36,245 bases of DNA from Fragilaria crotonensis. Lineage: Eukaryota > Bacillariophyta > Fragilariophyceae > Fragilariales > Fragilariaceae. The translations under genes were made by a program, and so were the position numbers. The stretch covers positions 1 through 36,245 of the forward strand of contig JAKSYS010000639.1 in assembly GCA_022925895.1 (NCBI GenBank), in the 5' to 3' direction. This document shows, in pieces, positions 18,847-29,800 of this stretch. The number at the start of each line of letters is the position of its first letter. Within the stretch, counting starts at the first letter, position 1. The notes below the pieces were generated by a model. It worked only from the letters and a program-made list of their open reading frames with translations, was not told the DNA's origin and did not search any database.

Positions 18847-20448
18847 GATGGAAGGCAAATCCTTGGATAGGTTTCAACCGGATACGTTCAAAGGAAACGG
18901 AGACAAAATGTTAACATTCACACGCGCTTGCACCAGCACACTTAGACTCTATTGATGGTGGGTCCCGGGTTGGCTGGTTGATACTGTAGTTATTGATCGA
19001 CTGCCCCTCTTCGACGCCACGAAGGTTATTGATCAAACAAGATTAAGCCCACGCCTCCGTTACAAGCCAAGAGTAAACCGTTGCAGAATTGGATGGTGCC
19101 GAATTTTTGTTTGGAAAATCATAGCATCCAGCTACTGCCTCCAATGCGATGGCGACGATTGCGTGCATGACGCATGAGTACTAGTACCAGGTACAGTGTA
19201 GTACTTGCAATAATAATTCTATCGTATCATATGGCCGTATGATATGGCATACAGTACGAAAGGGTGAATAAGTCTACCGGTACACGAACACACATGTAAA
19301 ATAGTATTCGTATCATACTCCCGTCACTGATCGCTGATCACCGCGTTAAGTGTATCGAGAATCAGGACAATGTCCTTATTTAGGCCTTCCAAAGGGGAGG
19401 CCGTGTATGTCCCCTAATCGAGCCGATCGAGCTTTTCTAAATAAATGGACTCCATAAATTATATCGCAAATCAAGTTTCAGATCAACTTTACCTACTGTA
19501 CAAAACTCAGACTGCTCCTCTGAGGACAGAAATGACGTACATTGTACCAGTAGTCAGTAGAACTCAGTACTCCCGTACACTATTGCCTCCCGATTTAAGG
19601 CTATGTACATTTCTACAGGCTTGGTACAAAACAACCTACTCTCATCAGTATTTGAGTGACAGTCGGAGTTGTCCTGACGGTTATTGCTCTTGTCGATGTT
19701 TGATGTGGTAATGACATCAATGTAATAATAAGAGTTAGGAGAGAACTTCTACTACACTCAGGTCCTCCGAACAACTTGCACAGAAAGGTGCAGCTAAACA
19801 GTAGTTCCGTTGTCCAGTGTGGTGATCTTCGTGTTATGCCAGCTTTCAGCCAAGTTACAATGGCTAGAGTAGTATTTTCTTTGTGTTGTACCAACTTATG
19901 GCAAATAGAATTACATTTTTGGGTAGCTTGTTGTTTATTCTATGCCATCCAATCTTCATTAACCTGGGCTCACAAAGATTGGTCATGATTTTATAGCACT
20001 CTTTGCCAAGAATCTGGTGCACACGTAGATTTCTACACAGGTGCGTTTCTACGAAGCCTGGTACAGGAGTCCTAGTTGTCCTATTTTAGGGTCTGAAAAG
20101 TGTCCTTTTTTAGACGGAATAGGACAATCAGGACAATGTCCTGGTTTAAAGTGGCCTGGGTATGCGTGTTGCGTCTCATAGGATATGTACGGCTAGTATG
20201 ATGTCATAAGAGATGTCGATATGTCATAATGACATTTGACATCTACGGCCACACTCGTACTCCAGTAGTGGTCGTTACAGTACTCTTCTACCAGGTACTA
20301 GTACTCGGTGTAGGAAGTAGGAATACTCAATTATGCATACTTATATATAGGCTTGTGCCAGGTAGTATCCCTACTTGGACTAATCAGTTGTATTACTGGC
20401 TACTGGTACGACCAGTACTATACGGCTACAGGTGATGCTATGTACAAG
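18847..20448. other. Gene-free spacer
   Basis: No convincing gene is present in 1.6 kb. GTAC-rich motifs cluster at 19180-19320 and 20265-20445. A 16-base sequence containing the palindrome AGGACAATGTCCT occurs twice, at 19361-19376 and 20127-20142. Short open frames in both strands look random. The promoter of the epimerase-like gene should be in the left part. Confidence 0.45.
19361..20142. repeat. Direct repeat of a palindromic 16-mer
   Basis: ATCAGGACAATGTCCT is found at 19361-19376 and again, identical and in the same direction, at 20127-20142. The core AGGACA-A-TGTCCT is a perfect palindrome. A third partial version (AGTGTCCTTTTTTAGACGGAATAGGACA) lies just before the second copy. These may be ends of a degraded element, but I see no clear target duplication. 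Confidence 0.5.
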
Positions 20449-20451
20449 TAA

Positions 20452-21084
20452 GAGCATGCCCACCGGAGGAGCTATTTTTTGAGTTTAGCGTTAAAGTGTT
20501 ACAAATATGTCCGAAAGACATACCACCCATTGGGCCTTAACGCTATTTTTTAGCTCTTCAACAATGAGAAACGCTACTCACGCAGCTATAGCTGGTCCGA
20601 AATCAAAGATTTTAGCTTCGACGCTAAAAAATAGCTTTGTTCAATTTGTCCTATTTGATCAGTTGGATTAAAGTTTTTTGATCGCGGGTTCGATGTTCCA
20701 TGCATTTGTAACGTGATTGACATCTGGTGCGCCATACTGTGCACACGGCACACCATTCGACAATTCGCAAAACAACAAACAACATGGACTTCGCATTGGA
20801 AGACAATCTTGATGTCATCGACATTGCGATGATCCTTTTCTTCGAGGGAGGTGATTTTTCCCTCGAAAACGATGTATTTCACATTGTGGAGGAGGAAAAG
20901 GAAGAACACGTACAGCCCGATTGTACTAGTATTTTTATTGCGCGCGCATCCGCGCCCGTGTTTCATCCCAAAAATTAGCTCTTCCGGTGGCAAATCGACA
21001 TATCCGAAATGTCCAAAATAGATTTCTAAAGACGCTACTCGAAGAAGTAGCGTTCGAAAAATAGCTCCTCCGGTGGGCATGCTC
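20452..21084. mobile_element. Harbinger/Tourist-like MITE, 633 bp
   Basis: A perfect 28-bp terminal inverted repeat occupies 20452-20479 and 21057-21084. It begins GAGCATGCCCACCGGAGG. TAA lies immediately outside both ends (20449-20451 and 21085-21087), a 3-bp duplication as made by PIF/Harbinger transposases. Internal copies of the terminal motif (GCTATTTTTTAGC near 20543 and 20630; TTAGCTCTTCCGGTGG near 20977) suggest subterminal binding sites. The inside holds only a short frame that could encode about 64 residues (MDFALEDNLDVIDIAMI…), not a transposase, so it would need a helper in trans. The ends are identical, so the copy is probably fairly young. Confidence 0.8.
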
Positions 21085-21087
21085 TAA

Positions 21088-21786
21088 CCCACCTGGTTCA
21101 GGCATTTTTTGTGTCCGGAGAGCACACCCACTATGCATACAAGGCTCGGTTATAGAAAACTATTTTCAGACCAGTTCCACGTGTGTTTGTCGCTTTATTA
21201 AGCTCCGGCATCACCCAAGATTACAAATTTTATGGCGACACCAAATTTCAACTTGCAGAAAGCCATTATTGGCGATTGCTACTATGTTATAATGATGATA
21301 GATGATAGACGAGTGCTTTCGCAACAACAACAAAAAACAATTCGTTCCGACAGTACCCGAATGCACCAGTAAACAGTGTGTCGCATTTCGGCATGTCGCC
21401 GTTTTTTGCATTCGGATGGATCGACTTCATTCGGATGATTCGATAACTCCTTTGAGTCGAACGAGTCAAGAACTGGGACTCTCTAGAATTTTCCAGTTCA
21501 CGTATGAATATGTACCTGGGTATCGTACTGTATCGTCATTCGTTTCACCTCACATACTAGCGTATAGCGGGTAAAGTAGGTTATAGCGTTACCGAAATGC
21601 CGAAGCGGCCCCATGCTACTTGTGCCTATCATGCCATATATCATATGTCATACTGGCGGGACAATTTTTGCAGAACAGTTTGAACCGGTGGGGTGGGGAT
21701 GCTCTACAACGTCTCTATTCTGCTGGCTTGGTGACATGGGGCGATTGAGTGACTAATTGAGCCGCAGCATTATAATCACGCACACC
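21088..21786. other. Gene-free spacer, probable promoter of the methyltransferase gene
   Basis: About 700 bases without a supported gene lie between the MITE and the next start codon. Open frames are short and unremarkable. The right part should contain the promoter of the gene at 21787. I can name no specific motif. Confidence 0.4.
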
Positions 21787-23032
21787 ATGGTTGCCGTATT
21801 ACCCACCAGTCCAGTGACAGTCAGAATAAATCGAATGCAATTCTCAACATCGTTTCTAATCTTGACCAATTTGCTGGTTTTTCAATTGGCCTACTTTCAT
21901 GGTCAGTATTCTTTTTCCGTTCCTGTTCCAATGAGTACTGAATTCCCAACGACGCTGGAAACAGACGGGCATCGCGGCCTTGGTATTCCGCGTGTTCAAA
22001 GTCACTCCCATGCGATTCCACTTGGAGAAGCCGTGGCGCTCCCCTCGGTTCGCACCGAGAACGCAACGCGTGAAGCCATGTATGGAGGAAAGGGAGACAA
22101 ACCTCATTTAGGTGGCTTTGTTGATGTGGATATGCATGGAGTCTCTCCAGCAACATGGACCTACATGTTGGACACTGTTGGTGTAAAGTCAGTTATCGAT
22201 GTGGGTTGTGGAAGAGGAATTAGCACCAGCTGGTTTATCATGCACGGGGTCGACTCGCTATGTGTCGAGGGGTCGCACGATGCAAGGGAAAGATCGATGC
22301 TACCAGATCCAGAAAACCAAATGGTGGAACACGACTTCTCGAGAGGACCTTGGTGGCCGAAAAAGACTTATGATGCTGTGTGGTGTGTTGAGTTTCTGGA
22401 ACATGTAAGTCATCGATCTGCACGCGTTGACTGTCACTGGACACCAGTCTCCCCTCGATGGTCCTGCCTCTCCCTCCTGACACTCCTATTTCGATACCCA
22501 GGTCGGACGCTATTTCCATAAAAACTACCTCCCTACTTTTCGAAAGGCTGCAATAATCTTCGTGACGCATTCTATGTGGGGTGGCTGGCATCATGTTGAG
22601 GTCCATGATGCTGATTGGTGGATTACAAAGTTTGAGTTGTATGGCTTCGTCTACAGTCCCATTCTAACGGAATCCGCTCGAGATCATGCTCGCTCAGAAA
22701 GGAAAATCCTCACCACTGTCCAGGGAGCCAAAGACGGCAAGTATAACGCACAGCACATATGGCTCCACATGTTAGTCTTTATCAACCCTGAGGTTGCATC
22801 ACTGCCGGATCATGCTCATTTGATGGCAGAGGCGGGTTGCTACAAGGATAAAACAACGGACGAATCTGGCCGACGAGTCATTATTCATCGTGAATGCGGA
22901 ACTGGAAGAAATAGCGAACACGAAACCAAACTTCCTGATCATTTCAAGCCCATTCAAATTGAGCAGTCAGAGAAGAAGACCATCGAATGGGAAGGATGGG
23001 TCAACAAACACATTAATGTACAGGTAGGTTAG
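21787..23032 (+). CDS. Membrane-anchored class I SAM-dependent methyltransferase-like protein
   Basis: Exon 1 (21787-22404) and exon 2 (22502-23032) flank a 97-nt intron with GTAAGT and CCCAG ends, giving 382 residues. A second ATG at 21835 would also retain the hydrophobic anchor (about 19-37; FSTSFLILTNLLVFQLAYF). Motif I is VIDVGCGRGIST (136-147), an acidic residue follows in LCVEGSHDA, and YDAVWCVEFLEH (195-206) is the motif just before the splice. After it come FVTHSMWGGWHHVEV and WWITKFELYGF, a pattern I associate with lumenal methyltransferase-like proteins repeated in diatom genomes. The catalytic-fold residues look intact. Orientation and anchor suggest a type II Golgi or ER protein. 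The substrate is unknown. It is the same broad type as the gene at 7848 but not closely similar to it. Confidence 0.8.
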
Positions 23033-23050
23033 CCACCGAAGGATACAGAT

Positions 23051-23562
23051 TCATGAGTAGTCATACGCATCGAACTCCATGGGACGCGCTTCGAGGAACT
23101 TCTGCTTGAGTAACAATCTGAATTCATTCATCATAATCCGGACCTTGGCTTCCCTATACGGGCAGGGCTTCATGCGCGTCACCCATGCCAGGATGTGGAT
23201 AGTGTTGAGGCATATGGTTCTGGATTCGCGCAAGTTTTGATTTTCAGACTCGCCTCGAGACAATTGTGCCAAAAAGGCCGCACGCAACGATGGAATTGAT
23301 GTACTGATGCAGCACTCAACCGCACACTGCTTCCTCCGCGATGCGTGTGCGAACTGTGGCAAGGCCGCAATACGAGCTTTTATAATGCTTCATTACTCAC
23401 ATCGAGGTTGATCTCATTCGATTGCTCCGAGATTATCAGCAATTTTTCTCAAGTTGCTGACCAGTACGACGACCAACTACTGTTGATGTCCTCCTCACTC
23501 GAAACGAGTGGAAGATCTACTTTTTGAAACATCTGCGCATGATTTCTGACAATTGAGTCCAT
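23051..23562 (-). CDS. Tentative small unknown protein, two exons with an in-frame TGA
   Basis: The ATG at 23562 opens a frame (MDSIVRNHAQMFQKVDLPLV…) that runs to 23401, where a strong GTGAGT donor lies. The acceptor CCACAG ends at 23354 and the second exon (23353-23051) continues in phase for 100 residues to a normal stop. That exon includes RTICLNTIHILAWVTRMKPC and MMNEFRLLLKQKFLEARP. The one obstacle is codon 38, TGA (23449-23451), after which the same frame continues sensibly (EKLLIISEQSNEINLD) to the splice. It could be a sequencing error for TGG Trp, a nonsense mutation, or, less likely, a selenocysteine. The intron is only 47 nt. I recognise no family. Its stop is 18 bases from the stop of the convergent methyltransferase gene. 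Confidence 0.4.
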
Positions 23563-23891
23563 CTTTGGAATACCATACCCCTGTTATAGTAGAGCAGGTC
23601 GTGGAAAGACGAGGCATCCCAAGATAATTAGATATTGGAATAGTTATAATGGAGTGCGCACATTCTCAAAATTCGGCGCATCAAACAGCGTCGTATACCT
23701 TGTTGGGTTACCAAGGGCTCTGGAGGAGTCATGTTCCACAGCATTTGTTCGAACGGAAAAACCCAACACGTACATTATTAGCATATCATCGCAAGTACTC
23801 CAATGCATGCATTTCAACAGCCATCGCATGCATCATAGGTAAAGACACCACACGTGAAGGACTTCGCAAATGTCATGCATCCCGCTATCGG
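23563..23891. other. Spacer with no supported gene
   Basis: These bases lie upstream of the tentative small gene and downstream of the large VPS13-like gene. They probably contain the 3' untranslated region of the latter. Short overlapping frames on both strands resemble nothing. Confidence 0.4.
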
Positions 23892-26800
23892 CTAACTGAC
23901 CAATTGATGACCCAAGCCCTCCTGTGCCACTTCAAGGTCATCCAAGCCTAAATCATCGTCCTCCGCTAATGGGTCGCCATAGTCCTCGTCATCCAAGATA
24001 GAAGGAAGCTCCTGCATGGCATTACGCTTGCTCTTACGAAAGAGGACGAAAACTTTCCGTCTAGCACTCATCAAAGCCTTCGTTGCTTTCGCGGTTGGGT
24101 CCTTCGACTTCTCCGATACTTTGGTCGACTGGATGTTACCATCTTGATCAGAATCGTACCGCGTATCGCTGACCTGCACACGACCAAGTTGGTCATGGAG
24201 CTCAGTTATTTCTTCCCGAAGTAGATTGACCCTTTCATCCTCCCGTTTCTGTTGCCTCTCAAATGCCGCTTTAAGATTAGCCAGTTCTTCCTGAACAGCT
24301 ATGAGAGTCTCCTCGGACCGCTCCTGTGACATTGATGCGTGTTGCTGAGCATTCACAATGGAGACTTCCAAGAGCTTTTCCAACATGACCTCAAGACGCT
24401 CCATTCTCAATTCTGAATTTACTTGGTTCTGTCCAGTAGTGTTAGGTACTCGTAAGCCTTCGCTTTCCGTCGATGACAAGGTCCCAGCGATGGGATCGGG
24501 TGAAGCTGATCTGTTATCACCAGCGACGACAGCGTCCTGATTCCAAGGTCCACCGCCACTCCCCGACTCTTCGTTGCTTTGGGAGCATTGCCCGCGTTCC
24601 TCATTATCTTGCGAGGTGGGAACGATATCGTCCTCCGCTTGTTCACGAGGAGGGGTGACCTCAAGGTCTTCCACACACACCAAAGGACCTCGCTGTCCAA
24701 CATCTGCCGAGGACTTGATGAGCGATCCAACGGCCGAGCTAAAAACATCATGACTTTCATCAACGCATGAAGAATACAGGCCAAGGTCGAAAAAGTCGCC
24801 AGGAGAACTCCGTTCGACGGGGGAGCGTGAGACACCGTGATCACGGTAGTTATGGTTCTCACCTTCTGACATGATGTCAATGAGTTCGACAGCGCGCTCG
24901 ACTTCAGCTTTTGCTTCCTCGTAGCTAAGGAGACCATCGGAGAGGTTTTTTAATATATGTTCAAGAGCATGAACGTGGGCGAGATTACTCGGAATATCGG
25001 GTGCTTGTTCAGGAACAAAAATTGCTTCCGCGCGGGCTTTCACCAGCCATTTCGGGCCCCCGAATGCTTCTGAAGCTTGCATCTCCTTCTCAAGGTTCCA
25101 TTCACGCCTCATCTTAACGAATTCCTCGTTGACGTCGACAGTGCTCTTATGGCCAACTGTTTCGAAAAACAGATTTGTGACCCAAGGAACGAGCTCAAGA
25201 TCATCGGCTCGGTCCCCGAAGCTTTGACTTGTTGGCACCGCGGTCTCGGTAAAATAGAACTCGCCAAATGATGAATACCCCTCAGTCCCACCCGTCGTGC
25301 CGATCCCTCTGTCGAGTATGATGTCCTTCATATTGCCAGACATGCAACATATAGCATTGTGCAACCGACAGAGTTGCCGCCGGTGATGAAATTCGGCTAG
25401 AACAGTGAAGAAATCTATTAATTCTCCCGTATGGGCCAGAATAGTGTGGTGTAACTGAGCTTCACCGGTGGAAGCATCACCGTCTGCATTTGACTTCCCT
25501 CTTGCCGTTGTCTCCAATTGCGCCTGCATTGAGACGCCATCGTGAGATTGCTGGGAGCGCGGTGGGTGTGTAACGTCGTCGCCAATGTCATCGATAGGAA
25601 ACGTCTCGGAGTCAGCTCCATCTACATCCTTCATCCCCCGAATAGGCGTGTGCAGCAATTCCTTCGCCGACGACGGTTGCAATTCGAGCTGGTTCGTCCC
25701 TTTCGATCGAGGGGAACATACCACAATCGTCAATGCGACCCCATTGTGCCCTTGATCAGTGATACGTGAGGACACGTTGGCGCGTGTTGTCAACGGCACT
25801 TCCCAGCAAAGGGTTGGTGTTTCTACTCCCGTTCCGTCCCGTTTGACCTTGACGAGTACGACTCGGAAGGTGCTAATGATTACAAAAGGTTTCAACACCA
25901 GATTCCACTGAGAAGATTTCAGAGGCCACGTGAACCTCCATCTCTAAGGTGGGTATCTTCCCACTGCCCTGAGAAACCAACATCTTTGCAATCGGGAATT
26001 TTTTCAAAAGGCGAACGCTTCTTGCGGTGATGGGATTGAATGGGATCAGGACGTTTCGAACACTAAAAGCATACGGCAAGCGCAGCCTTTTCGCGGGTTG
26101 ATAGCGTTTGTCAAGTACGTTCACGCTCTTCGCGACGTCATGAATCGATCCTGAGAAATGAGAGATCGCGTCAAGTATTCCAACAGCTGGCTTCGCAAGC
26201 ACACCCACGGCGCCAACTCCGACCCCTCTCGCCAAGCCCGACAGGCCATTCTTTCGAGCGCTTTTGATTGGGGTCACTACCAGTCCCGTACATCCAAGGA
26301 CAACGCCTCGGATGAGATCAATAATCGGTCTGGTGAATATTCGTGATATGCCACCTACTCCCCTTCGTTTCCAATGTCGATCCAAATTTTTGGCTTCTGC
26401 CAAAACATGATCACGATGCCATTGCTGATAATCACTGTCGAAAGAAAAAATGGCAGTTGCTTGTGCTGCCGTTGCCGACATCTTCGCTGCGAAGCCAAAC
26501 AAACCGCTTGCACTGTGAGCGAACAGCGATAACGTCCCCTTCGCTACCCCGAGGCCCAACCTTGAAGGATTCTTCGGGCTTTTGAGGAATTCCTTCGAAG
26601 GCGCGACAAAAAAGTCACGAACCCCTGTTGCAAGCGAGCTCAGCAGCATCACCGGATTCCCTACGAAGTCAAGGGAGCCCACTATCTTGTAAATCTGCTT
26701 CAGCGTTTCTGTTGTGTAGTAGTTCTTCAAACTGTTAAAGATTTCACTCGTATCTTCGAATACGAACGAGACACTCTTTCCCTGCAATCGAATGGGAGCT

Positions 26801-29800
26801 TCTGACACCGAAGGAAGGACAGACGCTAGTATGTTCGGCAAGTTTTTGCCTTCAGAATGGTGTCAGAAACATTTATGTACATCAAGCGTATGTTTCACAG
26901 TGATGCGCGTACCTTGCCCCATCTCAGTCCACAAATCCTCGTCGTGAGTGAATTCGGTCCACCTCGTGAATATTTCAGACTGCTGAGACACGCGGTGGGT
27001 ACTGATTCCAACTGCAGATAGAACGTCCGGAATCCCGTCAGCAATATCCGTCATATATGAGGCCACATAGTTCGAATCCAACGTTTGAGCTCGCCGTCCT
27101 TTCAGGTATGTAAGATTTACACGGACAGGGCCTAGGTAAAGGTTCTCGATGTAAGTCTTGGCCTCCGAGGAATCGTCTTCCCAAAGGACTTCCAACAGAG
27201 ACTGGTGGATATTATCATCCATAGCTGCAAACTTCATAGTCTTGATCAACTCGCCGAAGAACATCGTGCTTTGAAAATTTAGAGCTCTTTTTTTCACTTC
27301 TCGTCTCCTCACTATGCTGACAAAAAACTCAGTCATGTCCAACACCCACGACTCCTCGATGGTTAAATCGAGTTCTTCCATGTAGAATGCTATCAACTCG
27401 AATGACTGGATCTTTCCTTTTGAACGTGCATTATCTTTGTATACGAGGAACTGAAGAGTAGGTCCTGGATGGACGACCGGTGTTGGTGCCAGCATTACAG
27501 GTTCCTTAGTCCCCTCGAGTTGATGATCAACTTGAATCCATCCAACAACGAAGCCGATTCGTGTCTTCGCGGTAGACACAAAATATCTGATAGCGATGTC
27601 GCTAACAGAAAGAGCAAGCAACTCCACTGCAATTTGAGAATTGATGAGAGATGCCGAGATTCTTGCGATGTCAGCGTTGAAGTAGACTTTTGAAGGCGGG
27701 GCCGCGGCATCATCTTTGCCAGCACGAAGACCACAACCTTGACTATCTTGGTCAATCGCGGAATCACTCTCACTTGGGCACCATAAAAGTGCCAACTTGA
27801 TACAGGGAGAGAAGTACTGACCAAAGTGGGTATCAGTCGCTTGCTCAGTATCTAGAGGTCGGCCGCCGTACCCCATATCCCCTTCGATGACATTGCTATC
27901 GCCTTTTGGATTCATCAGAGGGAACCACCTTATGTACTCTAACTGGTCGAGGTCCGCATCCTCCAACTCGACGTCAGTTTCCATTTCTTCCATACAGCAA
28001 CGGATTGCAGGACCAAGGGGGATATCAAGTACTCCCAGTTCTATTTTGCTGTTCAATCTCTCGCCAATTACAGCGAGACGAATGGATCCACTTGTTTTCT
28101 GGGGATCTATCGGAATCACCAGATCATCCTCTAATTCACCACCCCTTGGCTGCTCTGACTTGCCACGACGATTCTGCATTAAGGAGGCAAGCTGATTCTT
28201 GCGGGGGCTGCTGGGCGTTTCGGCGTCCTCTGGCAACCTTTCATTTCCCCAAATTGGTGTAACTCTAGCATCCACTGTGGTACTTGCCAACGTCAACGAC
28301 CCGAACCGTACCTTTACTGACATCCCAGGATACGGTGGTAGGTTTAACACCGTGAGTGGCCGTACGATAAGCCACCCACCTGGATGCAAAACCACCTTCA
28401 ACGATTTCTTGCAAACCCGGTCAAACGAGACTCGCGCCTCGCCTAATTCTTCGGCCCTTCTCGACAGTCGCATTCGCATTGCAATCGGCGCGCTCCTTGG
28501 TAGACCGATTTTCTTTACAAGGTCAGTAATGCATGCGCTCGACGAAATCACGGTAGGATTCGTTGGTTCCTGCAGAGTCACCCTCCGGTGTGGCTTTGGG
28601 TCACCAAGTGAAAATTCGAATTTATTCTCCGTTGCCTGTGACATCACGTCTGAGTCGTTTAACACTGCCATCGCTATCAACCAGGTCTTGAAGCGACCGT
28701 CGGACAATGACACTCGCTGGCGAGACTTAGGTCGCATACCGGCAAGCAAACCCAATCTGAAATTGTAAGTGAGATGATCTCTGTGGAAGGTCGATCTTCC
28801 ATCGTGGTAGAGAAATCCCATCTGAAGCAATGCATTGATTGCGATAGATCTTTCCGTCGCGCCCTCGATCGATGATGTGATATCGATGCCCCCGCTTCGC
28901 ATCGAACGAGTCCCAAATTCGTCGAATGACATAGTATCCCCACCTAGTAAACTGACACCTCGTTTCGTCAGTTCCAAGACCTCCATAGACCTCCTGATGT
29001 CTTCTAGCGATAAGGACCTAGAGCGAGGCGAATGCCAACGAGTTCTGCTGGATAGGTCGTTTTCACTCACAGTGGGGCCGAGCAGTGCATCTGCGGGGTA
29101 TTCGCCTCTGGCGTTGGCCGTCGAATATTGATCGAGTATGAGTGATGACCCACCAACGCTGGCACTTTGATCTACTTCCAATCCGGTCCTTCCATCCTCT
29201 GCAGCTTGAAGATCACCACGGGCGATGACGACCGGAACTGCTTGTTGTGGCTCGGTCGGCATAACAGAGTTCTCTTGCTCCGAGCTCCACGACGCCTTAC
29301 GTGCTCGCCGACTTTCTAGGGTTTGAAATTGGAATAACCATAGTAACTTGTCCCTCGAAGTTTTCATTGGCTCAGTTAGAGGCCAAACAGAAATACCTTC
29401 ATTTGTCTCCACCCGATCTCGTTTCAGCGCTGGTGGCAGATTGAGCCTGTTCTGGGGGTTGCGGCGTGCGAGTAAACGTGTTGCGACGCCAAATGGATCC
29501 TTCAAGATTTCCTTTGTTATCTCTTGTTTCTTCAGCTGGTTTCCGCTCGCCTCGTTCTCCATGAGGCTCTCTAGCTGCGCTCTCATGCCATGTAGGCTAC
29601 GTTCAAAATGGCGAAGTCGATTTTCTGAGAGCATAAGGAAGTAGCTCACAAGAGCAGGAACAGTGTAAATCCATTGTACTCTCAACTTCACTGAACCTCT
29701 CCCCCAATTGGCGTTTGAATCCTCCAGGTCTCGAGGACCCGTCCTACCTACTAAAGGGTACCAGCCAACGAGCTCCTCTTGATTTCGCAAGCTTCGCAAA

